The position numbers and the translations under genes are program-made. This document shows, in pieces, positions 34,552-43,084 of a stretch of 64,000 nt of DNA. Every line of letters begins with the position of its first letter. The first letter of the stretch is position 1. The stretch spans positions 1,736,001 to 1,800,000 of the forward strand of contig NC_014666.1 in NCBI RefSeq assembly GCF_000166135.1, in the 5' to 3' direction. The stretch comes from Pseudofrankia inefficax (GTDB taxonomy: Bacteria; Actinomycetota; Actinomycetes; Frankiales; Frankiaceae). The notes below the pieces were generated by a model that worked only from the letters and a program-made list of their open reading frames with translations, was not told the origin of the DNA and did not search any database.

Positions 34552-34579
34552 TTGACATATGCCGATATCGGCATACGAT
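34552..34579 (+). promoter_or_regulatory. Leaderless promoter with embedded perfect palindrome
   Basis: TTGACA (34552-34557) and TACGAT (34574-34579) are 16 bp apart. The spacer is an 18-bp perfect palindrome, TATGCCGATATCGGCATA (34558-34575), running into the -10 box. The ATG at 34586 starts seven bases past the -10, so the transcript should begin at or near the start codon. An ArsR dimer on the palindrome would block polymerase, giving autorepression. Confidence 0.75.
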
Positions 34580-34585
34580 CGGGCC

Positions 34586-34927
34586 ATGGCACGAGCAGCG
34601 ACGACGTCGGACGTCTTCAACGCGATCGCCGAGCCGCAGCGCCGGGAGATCCTGGTGCTGCTGCGGGCGGGGGAGAGGCCGGTGACCGAGCTGGCGCAGG
34701 AGCTCGGGATGACCCAGCCGGGGGCGTCGAAACACCTGCGGGTGCTTCGGGAGGTCGGACTGGTCCGGGACCGCAGGGCAGGCAAACAACGCCTGTACGG
34801 CCTCGACGCCCGCGGGCTGCGCCCGGTTCACGAGTGGGCCGGCGGGTTCGAGCGGTTCTGGAACGAGAGCTTCGACCGGCTGGACGCCTACGTGCGGGAC
34901 CTCAAGCAGGCAAGGCAGGGGGAGTAG
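34586..34927 (+). CDS. ArsR-family regulator
   Basis: 113-residue winged-helix protein: IAEPQRREILVLLRAGERPV, then the recognition region MTQPGASKHLRVLREVGLV. No ArsR metal-binding ELCVC motif is present, so it belongs to the metal-independent group that pairs with AHSA1 proteins. Start at ATG 34586 is set by the promoter; an in-frame ATG at 34559 would lie inside the palindrome. First gene of a four- or three-gene run with the AHSA1 and RibD-like genes. Confidence 0.85.
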   Translation: MARAATTSDVFNAIAEPQRREILVLLRAGERPVTELAQELGMTQPGASKHLRVLREVGLVRDRRAGKQRLYGLDARGLRPVHEWAGGFERFWNESFDRLDAYVRDLKQARQGE

Positions 34928-34930
34928 CTG

Positions 34931-35437
34931 ATGAGCGCGACGGGACGAGAGGCGCCGGCGCGGTCCGCGACGGCCGACCGCGAGATCGTGATCTCCCGGG
35001 TCATCGGTGCCCCTCGGGAGCTGGTGTTCGAGGCGTTCACCGAGGTGCGGCACCTGTCGCGGTGGTGGGGCCCGGACGGGTTCACCACCACCACGCGGGC
35101 CTTCGAGTTCCGCGTCGGCGGGGAGTGGGACTTCGTGATGCACGGGCCGGACGGGACGGACTACCAGGAGTGGATCTCCTGGACCGAGATCGCCCCGCCG
35201 GAGCGGATCGCCTTGCTGCACGGTGAGACCCGCGGCGACCCGAACGCCTTCGAGTCGGTCCTGACGTTCGCGCCCGACGGCGCGGCGACCCGGATCGAGA
35301 TGCGCACGGTGTTTCCCACGAAGGAACTGCGCGACGAGGTGGTCGAGAAGTACCACGCGATCGAGGGTGGCCAGCAGACCCTGAGCAACCTGGCTGCCTA
35401 CGTCACCGAGAGCCTTCAAAAGGGAGCAGCGGACTGA
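34931..35437 (+). CDS. AHSA1/SRPBCC-domain protein
   Basis: 168-residue START-like protein of the activator-of-Hsp90-ATPase-homologue-1 group: RVIGAPRELVFEAFTEVRHLSRWWGP at the N-terminus and EKYHAIEGGQQTLSNLAAYV at the end. These bind hydrophobic ligands in a helix-grip cavity; the in vivo ligand is unknown. ArsR-AHSA1 pairs are common in actinobacteria. ATG at 34931 follows GGGGGAG, three bases after the ArsR stop. Confidence 0.85.
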   Translation: MSATGREAPARSATADREIVISRVIGAPRELVFEAFTEVRHLSRWWGPDGFTTTTRAFEFRVGGEWDFVMHGPDGTDYQEWISWTEIAPPERIALLHGETRGDPNAFESVLTFAPDGAATRIEMRTVFPTKELRDEVVEKYHAIEGGQQTLSNLAAYVTESLQKGAAD

Positions 35438-36057
35438 TGGCCGGCAAGGTGTTCTTCAGCGTGTCGATGGCGCTGGACGGTTTCATCGCGCCCGAGTCTC
35501 CCGAGGAGTTGATGGGACAGCTGTGGATGGAGCTGCAGGGGTGGGCTTTCCCGCTGCGGTTCTTCCGGGAGAACCTCAAGCTCGGCGAGGGCGGTGAGGA
35601 GGGGCGCGACAACGACATCGCGCGGGAGACGTTCGAGCGCACCGGCGCGAGCGTGATGGGCAAGCGCATGTTCGAGGCCGGCGAACACGCGTGGCCGCCG
35701 GAGGCGCCGTTCCACACGCCGGTCTTCGTCGTGACGCACGAGAAGCGTGACCCCTGGGAGCGGCAGGGCGGGACCACCTTCCACTTCGTCAACGACGGCA
35801 TCGAGGCCGCGCTCGACCGGGCCCGCGAGGCCGCCGGCGACCGGGACGTCCGCATCGCGGGCGGCGGGGCGACGATCCTGGAGTACCTGAACGCCGGGCT
35901 GATCGACGAGTTCACGATCGCGCTCTCACCGGTCCTGTTCGGCTCCGGCATCCGCCTGTTCGAGGGCGTCGACGCGGGCCGGGTCGCCCTGGAGCTGGTC
36001 GGCACGCAGGCGTCGCGGCGAGTGACCCACCTGACCTACGCGGTCCGGGAGCGGTAG
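35437..36057 (+). CDS. RibD C-terminal/dihydrofolate reductase-like protein
   Basis: 206-residue protein of the RibD_C family: VFFSVSMALDGFIAPE at the N-terminus, GASVMGKRMFE, and IAGGGATILEYLNAGLIDEFTIALSPVLFGSG near the C-terminus, the NADPH-binding and strand pattern of DHFR-fold reductases. Substrate unknown. The TGATG overlap with the AHSA1 stop shows translational coupling and membership in the ArsR operon. Confidence 0.85.
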   Translation: MAGKVFFSVSMALDGFIAPESPEELMGQLWMELQGWAFPLRFFRENLKLGEGGEEGRDNDIARETFERTGASVMGKRMFEAGEHAWPPEAPFHTPVFVVTHEKRDPWERQGGTTFHFVNDGIEAALDRAREAAGDRDVRIAGGGATILEYLNAGLIDEFTIALSPVLFGSGIRLFEGVDAGRVALELVGTQASRRVTHLTYAVRER

Positions 36058-36103
36058 CGGTCTCGACCGCGGCGCCCCCCGTCCAGCGGGGTATCGAACT
36101 CGT

Positions 36104-36601
36104 ATGCGTGTCTCGAACCTCGCCAGGACGGGCCTGGCCACGGCGGTGGCCGCCGCCGGTGGCGCGATCGGTGCCAGCCCGGACTCCGACTGGTACCGAT
36201 CGCTGGACAAGCCGGCGTGGCAGCCGCCGGCGGCGGTGTTTCCGGCGGTGTGGACGCCGCTGTACGCGTCGATCGCGTTCGCCGGGGCCCGGGCGCTGGA
36301 GGCGAGCGCCGGCGGGGCGCGGCGAACGCAGCTACGGCGCGCGTTCGGGATCGACCTCGCGCTGAACGCCGGGTGGACGCCGCTGTTCTTCCGGGCCAGG
36401 CGTCCGCGCCTCGCGCTGGCCGAGATCATCTCCCTCGACGTGGCGAACGTGGTTCTGCTGCGCCGGGCCTGGCGGGCCGACCCGCTGGCTGGCGCCGCGC
36501 TGCTTCCGTACGCCGCCTGGACCGGGTTCGCCACCGGGCTGAACGCCGCGATCGTCCTGCGCAACCCGGGCCGTGGCGCTGGGCGTGGTCCGGGTCCTTG
36601 A
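36104..36601 (+). CDS. TspO/MBR (translocator) family protein
   Basis: 165-residue, five-helix membrane protein. The signature WYRSLDKPAWQPPAAVFPAVWTPLYA and a second NAGWTPLFF block are diagnostic for TspO. Family members bind porphyrins and are linked to tetrapyrrole handling and stress response. ATG at 36104 is 46 bp after the RibD-like gene, so it may be read from the same promoter. The final residues are Gly/Arg-rich. Confidence 0.85.
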   Translation: MRVSNLARTGLATAVAAAGGAIGASPDSDWYRSLDKPAWQPPAAVFPAVWTPLYASIAFAGARALEASAGGARRTQLRRAFGIDLALNAGWTPLFFRARRPRLALAEIISLDVANVVLLRRAWRADPLAGAALLPYAAWTGFATGLNAAIVLRNPGRGAGRGPGP

Positions 36602-36617
36602 GCGTGCCGCGGAGCCG

Positions 36618-37487
36618 TCAGGCTTCGTCGAAGAAGTCCAGCAGGACTGGCGCGGCCTGTACCCAGGGGTCGAACAGGTTCCCGGTGCCGGCGAAGGACG
36701 CCGCCAGGGCCCGCTCCCACGCGTCCTCGGGCCACGGAGGCTCGACCAGCCGCGAACCCGCGATCAGCGCGTGCACCTCCATCGAGGTCCGCTTCGGGTG
36801 GTTGAAGTCCCGCTCGCCGCCACGGACGATCAGCGTCGGCACCTTGATGTCCCCGAACTCCCAGTCGCTGACGCCGGGGATCGGCTCGTTCGGCTTGGGG
36901 ACGTAGGCGTCCAGCCAGCGGTTCATCACGTGCTCGAAGCCCTCGGTCCCCAGGGCGAGCAGCCGCTCCCGGTTGCGCGGGTTCGCCTCGATGAGGCCGG
37001 CCCATTCCGGCAGCTTCAGCACGCCCTCGATGCCCTCGGACCGCACGGTTCGCAGCTCGTTCATGACGTAGACGTTGGCCAGCGAGATCGTGCTGTACGT
37101 GCCGCCGACGATCGACCAGAGCGCCAGCTTGCGCACCATCCGCGGCCACATCAGGGTGAAGACGATCGAGTCCCGGGCGCCGCCGGAGCCACCGGCCACC
37201 AGGACCCGCTCGATGCCGAGCGCCTGCAGCAGCCGACCGAGCGTGTCGGCCCGCATGTGTGACTCCGTACGGCCGTAGAGCTGGACGTCGGACCGCCCGC
37301 AGTTCGGCCGGTCCCAGAGCAGCACTCGCTTGCCGTTCTTGGCCAGCGCCGCGGCCAGTTCGTGGATGCCGCCCACATCCTTGCTGAACCGACCACCAGG
37401 AGTGACAACGATGACCTCGCCGTCATCTGGGCCTACGAACTCGTAGACGACGACACCGTCGTTGATCTCGATTTCCCGGTCGACCAT
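36618..37487 (-). CDS. Alpha/beta hydrolase-fold protein lacking the usual catalytic His
   Basis: 289-residue alpha/beta hydrolase. The oxyanion region (VVTPGGRFSKD), the LLWDRPNCGRSD strand-helix and the nucleophile elbow GGSGGA (S101) are normal, and the acid is probably the Asp of RGGERDF. The His normally found in a GH..E.P motif near the end is absent: the segment reads EPPWPEDAWERA and no His follows it. It may use another residue or be a non-hydrolytic relative. ATG at 37487 follows GGGAGGAAG. Divergent from a FadR-type regulator. Confidence 0.75.
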   Translation of the reverse strand: MVDREIEINDGVVVYEFVGPDDGEVIVVTPGGRFSKDVGGIHELAAALAKNGKRVLLWDRPNCGRSDVQLYGRTESHMRADTLGRLLQALGIERVLVAGGSGGARDSIVFTLMWPRMVRKLALWSIVGGTYSTISLANVYVMNELRTVRSEGIEGVLKLPEWAGLIEANPRNRERLLALGTEGFEHVMNRWLDAYVPKPNEPIPGVSDWEFGDIKVPTLIVRGGERDFNHPKRTSMEVHALIAGSRLVEPPWPEDAWERALAASFAGTGNLFDPWVQAAPVLLDFFDEA

Positions 37488-37536
37488 GCCACTTCCTCCC
37501 TCGCGCGTACCTCGGCGAGCCCACAGCACTCTCTGC

Positions 37537-37546
37537 ATCGTATATA
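37537..37546. promoter_or_regulatory. CGTATATACG palindrome in divergent promoter
   Basis: A 10-bp perfect palindrome between the hydrolase and the GntR-type gene, in an AT-rich stretch that also holds TGATATA (about 37568-37574). GntR/FadR regulators commonly bind short palindromes of this kind, so autoregulation and control of the hydrolase are likely. Confidence 0.5.
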
Positions 37547-37608
37547 CGTTGCAGACAAGCATTTCAATGATATAGACAGAAGGCTCGAAGGGTGCTACGG
37601 TTCCGGTC

Positions 37609-38445
37609 ATGGTGCACGACGACCGGCAGCGGACCGGCGAGCAGCCGATGCCCGCCATCCAGGCGCCGAAGGTGGCCGAGCTGGTAGCCGCGCAGCTGCG
37701 GCGACGGATCGTCACCGGCGAGCTCAGCGACGGCGCGGTGCTCCCACGCGAGGCGAACCTGCTCGACGAGTTCGGCGTCAGCAGGCCGAGCCTGCGGGAG
37801 GCGCTGCGGATCCTGGAGACCGAGGGCCTCGTGCGCATCCGGCGTGGGAATGTCGGCGGCGCCGTGGTCACCCGGCCCACGGCGACCAGCGCCGCCTACC
37901 ATCTCGGCCTGACGCTGCGCGCGAACGAGGTCACCTGTGACGACCTCGCGGTCGGCCGGCTCGCGATCGAGCCCACGTGCGCCGCTCTCGCGGCCGCCCT
38001 GCCCGATCGGCAGGCGATCGTCGCCCAGCTCACCCGCCTCATCGACGAGAGCGAGGCCAGCGAGGCGGCCGCGGAGTTCCACGACGCGGCGCATGCCTTC
38101 CACCTGGGCCTCACCGAGCTGTGCGGCAACACGACCATGCGGCTGATCGCCGGAACGCTCGAAGCCGTCTGGAACGCGCAGGAGGACCGCGTGCTGCGGG
38201 CCGACTACCAGTCGGACCAGCGCGCCCGTCGGATGTCCATCGCGTCGCACCGCCGCATCGTCGCCGCGATCGAGGCAGGCCGGGGCGACCAGGCCAGCCG
38301 CGAGATGAGCCGCCATCTCGGTGACACGCACGACCTGATGACCGCCCGGTACGGGTCCAGCGTGATCGAGCTGCCGGCCCCCGCCTCGCTGAGCACGCTG
38401 CGCGCCGTCAGCGGACTGTCCCTCGCGGGCACGTCCGCTCCTTGA
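37609..38445 (+). CDS. GntR-family regulator, FadR (FCD) subgroup
   Basis: 278-residue regulator. The N-terminal wHTH is VAAQLRRRIVTGELSDGAVLPRE then FGVSRPSLREALRILETEGLV. The helical FCD ligand domain has the metal-type positions (FHDAAHAFHLGL, SHRRIVAAIEAG). Ligands are usually small carboxylates. It diverges from the alpha/beta hydrolase and precedes the TauD-family gene by about 110 bp, so either or both may be targets. ATG at 37609 is used; an in-frame ATG lies 14 codons later (MPAIQAP). Confidence 0.82.
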   Translation: MVHDDRQRTGEQPMPAIQAPKVAELVAAQLRRRIVTGELSDGAVLPREANLLDEFGVSRPSLREALRILETEGLVRIRRGNVGGAVVTRPTATSAAYHLGLTLRANEVTCDDLAVGRLAIEPTCAALAAALPDRQAIVAQLTRLIDESEASEAAAEFHDAAHAFHLGLTELCGNTTMRLIAGTLEAVWNAQEDRVLRADYQSDQRARRMSIASHRRIVAAIEAGRGDQASREMSRHLGDTHDLMTARYGSSVIELPAPASLSTLRAVSGLSLAGTSAP

Positions 38446-38554
38446 CCAACAAATCAGCCATGACGCAGGGCCGACCCGAAAACCAGGACAGCCGGATCGG
38501 CAGCACCGTTCGGGGCTGATCCCCGACCGGGCCAGTGAGGAAAGGCGCGGGTAC

Positions 38555-39505
38555 ATGAGCACGATCACCGTCAAGGACCTGCGGGACGGCCTGCCGTTCG
38601 GTGCGCGGATTTCCGGCATCACCTCGGCCGCGCTGGCGGACCAGGCCGTGCGCCAGGAGATCGCCGACACCTTCGAACGTCGCGGCGTGATCGTCTTCGA
38701 GGGCGTGGAGCCGAGCACCGAGCTTCAGGTACAGATAAGCAACGTCTTCGGCCCGCTGAAGGACCACCCGAGCAAGACCACCACCCGCGTCGACGCCGAG
38801 CGGTGGCCGGGCGTGATCGCGATCAGCGCGACCCCCGACATGTGCATCGTCGAGATCGACGGCAAGCCGCGCATCAGCTGGCAGCCCTGGCACTTCGACC
38901 ATTGCTACAACGACGAGCTCAACCGGGCCGGCGTCCTGCGCGCGGTGACGGTCGCGCCGGATGACGGCCTGACCGGGTTCGCCGACGGTATCCAGATCTG
39001 GAACGACCTGCCCGCCGAGGCGAAGGCCGTCGCCGCCGACCTGAACGTCATCTACACCCTCGACCTGCTGTACCCGCATCAGCGTTTCGGGCTGCCCGCG
39101 TCGTTCAAGGAGCTGCGGCCCTACGCGAACGCCGAGCAGATCCTGCGGAACGCCGCGGCGCTCCCGCGCGCCATTCACCCTGCCGTGTGGACGCGCGAGA
39201 CCGGGGAGAAGGTCATGCACCTTTCTCCGTACATGGCGGTGGGTTTCGAGGGACAGGAGACGCCGGACGGCGAGGAGAAGTTCCACTACGTCTGGGCCGA
39301 GGTCCTGAAGGTGATCCGTCCTTACTGGCACAGCTGGAAGACGACGGACATGCTCATCTGGGACAACTGGCGCATGCTGCACGAGGCCGGCGGGTGCGAC
39401 CCGAGCCTCGACCGTGTCATGCACCGGACCACGATCAAGGGCGACTATGGCCTGGGCCGCTTCGAGGGCGGCGTGAAGGTCGGCGCGACCACGTCGGCGA
39501 TGTGA
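38555..39505 (+). CDS. TauD/TfdA-family Fe(II)/2-oxoglutarate dioxygenase
   Basis: 316-residue dioxygenase with H113-x-D115 (WHFDH) and distal H276 (MLHEAGG), plus R287 or R291 for the 2-oxoglutarate carboxylate. It is only distantly similar to the TauD gene at 8080. ATG at 38555 follows GAGGAAAGG. Position behind the FadR regulator suggests control by it. Substrate unknown; herbicide-, sulfonate- or acid-type substrates are known for the family. Confidence 0.85.
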   Translation: MSTITVKDLRDGLPFGARISGITSAALADQAVRQEIADTFERRGVIVFEGVEPSTELQVQISNVFGPLKDHPSKTTTRVDAERWPGVIAISATPDMCIVEIDGKPRISWQPWHFDHCYNDELNRAGVLRAVTVAPDDGLTGFADGIQIWNDLPAEAKAVAADLNVIYTLDLLYPHQRFGLPASFKELRPYANAEQILRNAAALPRAIHPAVWTRETGEKVMHLSPYMAVGFEGQETPDGEEKFHYVWAEVLKVIRPYWHSWKTTDMLIWDNWRMLHEAGGCDPSLDRVMHRTTIKGDYGLGRFEGGVKVGATTSAM

Positions 39506-39589
39506 CGCGTGGCGTCGAGCCGCCGCATGCCGCATGTCGTGCGCTGACGGGGATCGTCGTCCGGCTGGACCTGCTCGGCTGCCCGCTCC

Positions 39590-40375
39590 TCACACGAGCG
39601 ACCGCAGGCGGTCGGTGGTCTCGCGATCGGCGGGGTAGAAGGTCTCGATCGTGAGTTCGTCGACGGTGACGTCGCCGGCGGTCTCGACCTTCGCCGCGAT
39701 GGTGAAGAACGACAGTTCGCCTGCCTCGTGCCGGAGCCGCAGCGGTAGCACCACGTTGCTGGGCGCCAACGTCGAGTCGGTCCCGCCGGGGTAGTCGGCG
39801 AGCTCATCGTGCAGTTCCGTCAGCCGTTCGTCCCCGGTCTCGCCGGCCCGTCGGCGCACCTGACCCAGCAGGTGTGTGCGCCATTGCGCGAGATTCGCGA
39901 TCCGCGGCGCCATCCCGTCCGGATGCAGGCTCAACCGCAGCACGTTCACCGGCGGCTTGAGGAGATGCGGAGCGCAGCCGGCAGTGATGACGCCGACCGC
40001 GGCGTTCGCGTCCAGAAGCTCCCACCACCGGTTGATCACCAGAGCCGGGCATGGCTCGTGCCCGGCGAGCACGAGGCGCAGTGCCGTCCGCACGCTCGCG
40101 AGTTCCGGCTCATCAAGCCCGTGCTGCGGATACGCGGGTGCGTAGCCGCCTGCCAGGAGCAGCAGGTTGCGTTCCCGCAGCGGAACGTCAAGGCGCTCGC
40201 TGAGCCGCAGGATCATCTCCGGCGTCGGGCGTGACCGTCCCGTCTCCACGAAGCTTAGGTGGCGCGTCGATATCTCGGCCTGGTTGGACAGCTCGAGCTG
40301 GCTCAGTCGCCGCCGTTCGCGCCAGTCGCGCAGCAGCTGACCGACCGGGCGGGTGGGTAGCGCGGTGACGCTCAT
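39590..40375 (-). CDS. XRE-family regulator with MmyB-like C-terminal domain
   Basis: 261-residue regulator. Residues about 10-70 are an HTH_XRE domain (RRLSQLELSNQAEISTRHLSFVETGRSRP). The rest matches the MmyB-like, PAS-related ligand domain (NRWWELLDAN, VLRLSLHPDGMAPRI, LSFFTIAAKV). These regulators typically control a divergent neighbour in response to a small molecule. The SnoaL-like gene diverges from it across a promoter with a TTACC-N5-GGTAA dyad. Confidence 0.85.
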   Translation of the reverse strand: MSVTALPTRPVGQLLRDWRERRRLSQLELSNQAEISTRHLSFVETGRSRPTPEMILRLSERLDVPLRERNLLLLAGGYAPAYPQHGLDEPELASVRTALRLVLAGHEPCPALVINRWWELLDANAAVGVITAGCAPHLLKPPVNVLRLSLHPDGMAPRIANLAQWRTHLLGQVRRRAGETGDERLTELHDELADYPGGTDSTLAPSNVVLPLRLRHEAGELSFFTIAAKVETAGDVTVDELTIETFYPADRETTDRLRSLV

Positions 40376-40409
40376 CCGGCAACCGTATCTCCCACTCGCG
40401 CGCCCGCGA

Positions 40410-40424
40410 TTACCTCACGGGTAA
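40410..40424. promoter_or_regulatory. TTACC-N5-GGTAA operator-like dyad
   Basis: An inverted repeat in the divergent gap between the XRE regulator and the SnoaL-like gene, with a further TTACCTC about 25 bp to the right (40436-40442). Likely binding sites of the MmyB-like regulator. Confidence 0.5.
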
Positions 40425-40522
40425 CGAGATCGCTTTACCTCGGAGGGAATCGACCGGGACCTATTGCCACCGGCAGGATCGTCATCGACCGATGGAAATC
40501 CGGTGGTGAAAGGAAAATCGCA

Positions 40523-40876
40523 GTGTCTGACCTCGTTGACCGTTATCTGGCGTGCTGGAACGAGACCGACGCCGACACCCGTCGTGCTCTGATCGACCGC
40601 CATTGGAGCGCCGACCCCAGCTACGTCGACCCGCTGGCGCAGGTCCAGGGCCGGGAAGCGCTGGCCGCGACCATCGCCGCCGTCCAGGGCCAGTTCCCTG
40701 GCTTCGTCTTCTCGCAGGCGGGCCCGATCGACACCCACCACAATGTCGCGCGGTTCACCTGGGGCCTGGGGCCCGAGGGCGCCGAGCCGATCGTGGTCGG
40801 CTTCGACGTCGTGGCCACCGACGCGGACGGGCGCATCGACCGGGTGCTGGGCTTCCTCGACCGCGTGCCCGGCTGA
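40523..40876 (+). CDS. SnoaL/NTF2-like protein
   Basis: 117-residue NTF2-fold protein (LVDRYLACWNETDADTRRALIDRHW... SYVDPLAQVQGREAL). Such proteins act as small cyclases, isomerases or binding proteins. GTG at 40523 follows AAAGGA. It is the sole obvious target of the divergent MmyB-like regulator. Confidence 0.8.
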   Translation: MSDLVDRYLACWNETDADTRRALIDRHWSADPSYVDPLAQVQGREALAATIAAVQGQFPGFVFSQAGPIDTHHNVARFTWGLGPEGAEPIVVGFDVVATDADGRIDRVLGFLDRVPG

Positions 40877-41128
40877 CCTTCCCGGCTGTCCTGATCCGAT
40901 GACCACTCCCGTTGACGTCCGGCCGGTCTCGGGAGTGGCGTCACGGCGGCCAGCATCGCGAGGACGGCGCCGCCGCGCCTTCGGCCCTGACCTGGGCGGA
41001 CGATCCCGTTTTCGGGTCAGGGCCGGCGGACGGGGCGCCCCTTCACGAACTGCTGCTCCTTTCTCCTCCTCGCGTTCTCCTGACTCCGCCGCAGGAGGCC
41101 CAGGAAAATCTGATCGCCCTCCCCCGTC

Positions 41129-41227
41129 GACAGCGGGCCGCTGGTAGCCAAAGTCGGTGACGAGAAACTCGAGCTCCGACCCGACGGCCGCCAGGAAAAC
41201 GTCGTACGCGTCTCCGCTGGGCATCAT
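41129..41227 (-). pseudogene. Truncated start of a small unknown gene
   Basis: A GGGAG ribosome binding site is followed by ATG ATG and about 33 sensible residues (SGDAYDVFLAAVGSELEFL, then VTDFGYQRPAV). After this, the frame turns into Gly/Arg/Pro-rich sequence typical of non-coding GC-rich DNA. It looks like the 5' end of a small helical protein gene that lost its remainder. The surrounding 40877-41357 holds no other gene. Confidence 0.4.
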
Positions 41228-41357
41228 GGACTCCCAAGCTAGAAGGCCGCCGCGCCTTGGCCGGTCAGAAGTCGCGCGGGCCGGGTGGTCAAGCGGAGGC
41301 GGGCACAGCCCGTCATCGGGGTCACAGACCTGTGAATTGTCGTGGGTCTCCACGCGC

Positions 41358-42752
41358 TCAGTACATGCGCCACAGCCGTACCGTCCCGTCGTGGTCGCCG
41401 GTGGCGAGGGTGTGTCCATTGGCTGTGAACGCGACAGACATCACGGCCTCCGTGTGACCGGTGAGGGGTTGGCCGATCGGTCGGGGTCGGGTGCGATCAG
41501 CTACGTCCCAGAGTCGCACCATCCGGTCACAGCCGACGGTGGCGAGGGTGTGCCCGTCCGCGGCGAACGCGACCGACATCGCGGTGCCGACATAGCCGGT
41601 GAGGGGTTCGCCGATCGGTCCGGGTCGGGCGGGATCAGTGACGTCCCACAGTCGCACCGTTCCGTCACAGCCGACGGTGGCGAGGGTGTGTCCGTCCGCG
41701 GCGAACGCGACCGAGACGACGCCGCCTCTGTGACCAGTGAGGATCTGGCAGGTCTGCTCGGGTCGGGCGGGGTCGGTGATGTCCCAGAGCCGCACCATCC
41801 AGTCATAGCCGACGGTGGCGAGGGTGTGTCCGTTCGCCGCGAACGCGACCGACACGACGCCGCCAGCATGCCCGGTGAGAGGATGACCGATCTGCTCGGG
41901 TCGGGCAGGATCGGTGATGTCCCACAGCCGCACCAACCAGTCGACGCCGACGGTGGCGAGGATGTGCCCGTTCGCCGCGAACGCGACCGACACGACGCCG
42001 CCAGTCTGACCGGTAAGAGGTCGGCTGATCTGCTCGGGTCGGGTGGGATCGGTGACGTCCCACAGCCGTACCGACCAGTCGGCGCCGACGGTGGCGAGGG
42101 TGTGTCCGTCCGCGGCGAACGCGAGCGACACGACGCCGCCGACGTTGCCGGTGAAAGGTTCGCAGAGCGGGCCGGGATCGGTTGGCGGCGGGACGGGTGC
42201 CCGTCGAGCCGGCGAGGGGAAGGCATGCTCATCCACGGACCGGCTGTCGGGTACGGATATGGGGAACGTGGGCTGGGTGGTGGGCTTGGCTCGGCCAGAA
42301 ATCGAGCTTTGAACCTGGTCGAGCAGGTGCTGGGGGGCGTCGGCGGCGGTCCGGTCGAACAGGTCGATGGACACGACGGTATCGAGGAGACTCGGGCGAA
42401 GGCAGTCCTCGACACGGATGGGCAGGAGCTTGCGAGCGAAGCCGTTGGGGTCGGCGGCCTGGGCGGCCTGCCACTCCTGCTCGCCGTAGACCGACTTCAA
42501 GTAGGCAGCGGACAGGATCGCGATCGTCCGCTCCGCACGCTGGGCGCCTTCGCCCATGCGGAATCGCCAGTTCGTTCCGGGGACGAAGTCCCATGCCTCG
42601 ATCAGGACGCTGTACCCGGCTTCTTCTAAGTGCCAGGCCACCCACTCGGCCCAAGTGCGGTCAACACGCGTGTAGGAGACGAAGAAGTCCCACGCCTTCG
42701 CCTGCGGCGAAGCCCCCGAAGCACCCACGGCACAGATCTTCGCACCACGCAC
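41358..42752 (-). CDS. TIR-domain protein with six WD40 repeats
   Basis: 464-residue protein. Residues about 20-150 are a TIR domain of the TIR_2 type (WDFFVSYTRVD, AWDFVPGTNW, SAAYLKSVYGEQEW); E93 is at the place of the catalytic Glu of NAD-cleaving TIR domains. A Pro-rich linker leads to six near-identical 46-residue WD40 repeats (about 202-464), each with GGVVSVAF, DGHTLATVG and VRLWD. Known bacterial TIR proteins degrade NAD or make signals during phage defence; the propeller would sense or scaffold. Start is uncertain (GTG 42752, or GTG 42728); no strong ribosome binding site. Confidence 0.82.
   Translation of the reverse strand: MRGAKICAVGASGASPQAKAWDFFVSYTRVDRTWAEWVAWHLEEAGYSVLIEAWDFVPGTNWRFRMGEGAQRAERTIAILSAAYLKSVYGEQEWQAAQAADPNGFARKLLPIRVEDCLRPSLLDTVVSIDLFDRTAADAPQHLLDQVQSSISGRAKPTTQPTFPISVPDSRSVDEHAFPSPARRAPVPPPTDPGPLCEPFTGNVGGVVSLAFAADGHTLATVGADWSVRLWDVTDPTRPEQISRPLTGQTGGVVSVAFAANGHILATVGVDWLVRLWDITDPARPEQIGHPLTGHAGGVVSVAFAANGHTLATVGYDWMVRLWDITDPARPEQTCQILTGHRGGVVSVAFAADGHTLATVGCDGTVRLWDVTDPARPGPIGEPLTGYVGTAMSVAFAADGHTLATVGCDRMVRLWDVADRTRPRPIGQPLTGHTEAVMSVAFTANGHTLATGDHDGTVRLWRMY
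41361..42149. repeat. 138-bp tandem repeats encoding WD40 blades
   Basis: Six units of about 138 bp, highly alike at DNA level (for example GGCGAGGGTGTGTCC recurring every unit). They encode the WD40 repeats of the TIR protein. The low divergence suggests recent amplification or gene conversion. It is not a CRISPR array: units are long, in frame and without spacers. Confidence 0.8.
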
Positions 42753-43084
42753 GGAACCGCATGACGTCAGAGGGCGCTACCACACAGGCAGCTGCCGGGC
42801 GTCGGATAACTCTCCCGCCGATCCTTGCTGGCTCATCACGATTGACCCGTCTGGATGTCCTGTGGTTGGGTTTCCGGTGTGGCGCTTCGGCCGCGTGGAC
42901 GGCCCGGGTCGCGGAGCGCCCAGAAGTGAATCGTGAGAATCAGCAGTCACGCTTTTTAGCATCCCACCTCTGCATCAGCGTGATTGCCGAGTTCGAGCGT
43001 GCGAGCGAGCGTTCGCGCGTGATCGCCGCTGACTTCGAGCTCGACGAACCAGGGCGCACCCTCGCGCTGGCGATGTCAGCCTGC
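42753..43084. other. Intergenic region without a gene
   Basis: Between the TIR-WD40 gene and a TetR remnant. It is less GC-rich than its surroundings. No ORF with plausible composition or ribosome binding site was seen, and no clear promoter for the TIR gene could be defined. Confidence 0.4.

Noticed and set aside
40877-41128. Possible continuation of the truncated gene at 41129-41227
   Set aside because: All frames give Gly/Arg/Pro-rich sequence with no secondary-structure pattern, so no extension is claimed.
41361-42149. CRISPR-like regular repeats
   Set aside because: The repeat unit is 138 bp, in frame, and encodes WD40 blades; there are no spacers and no cas genes.
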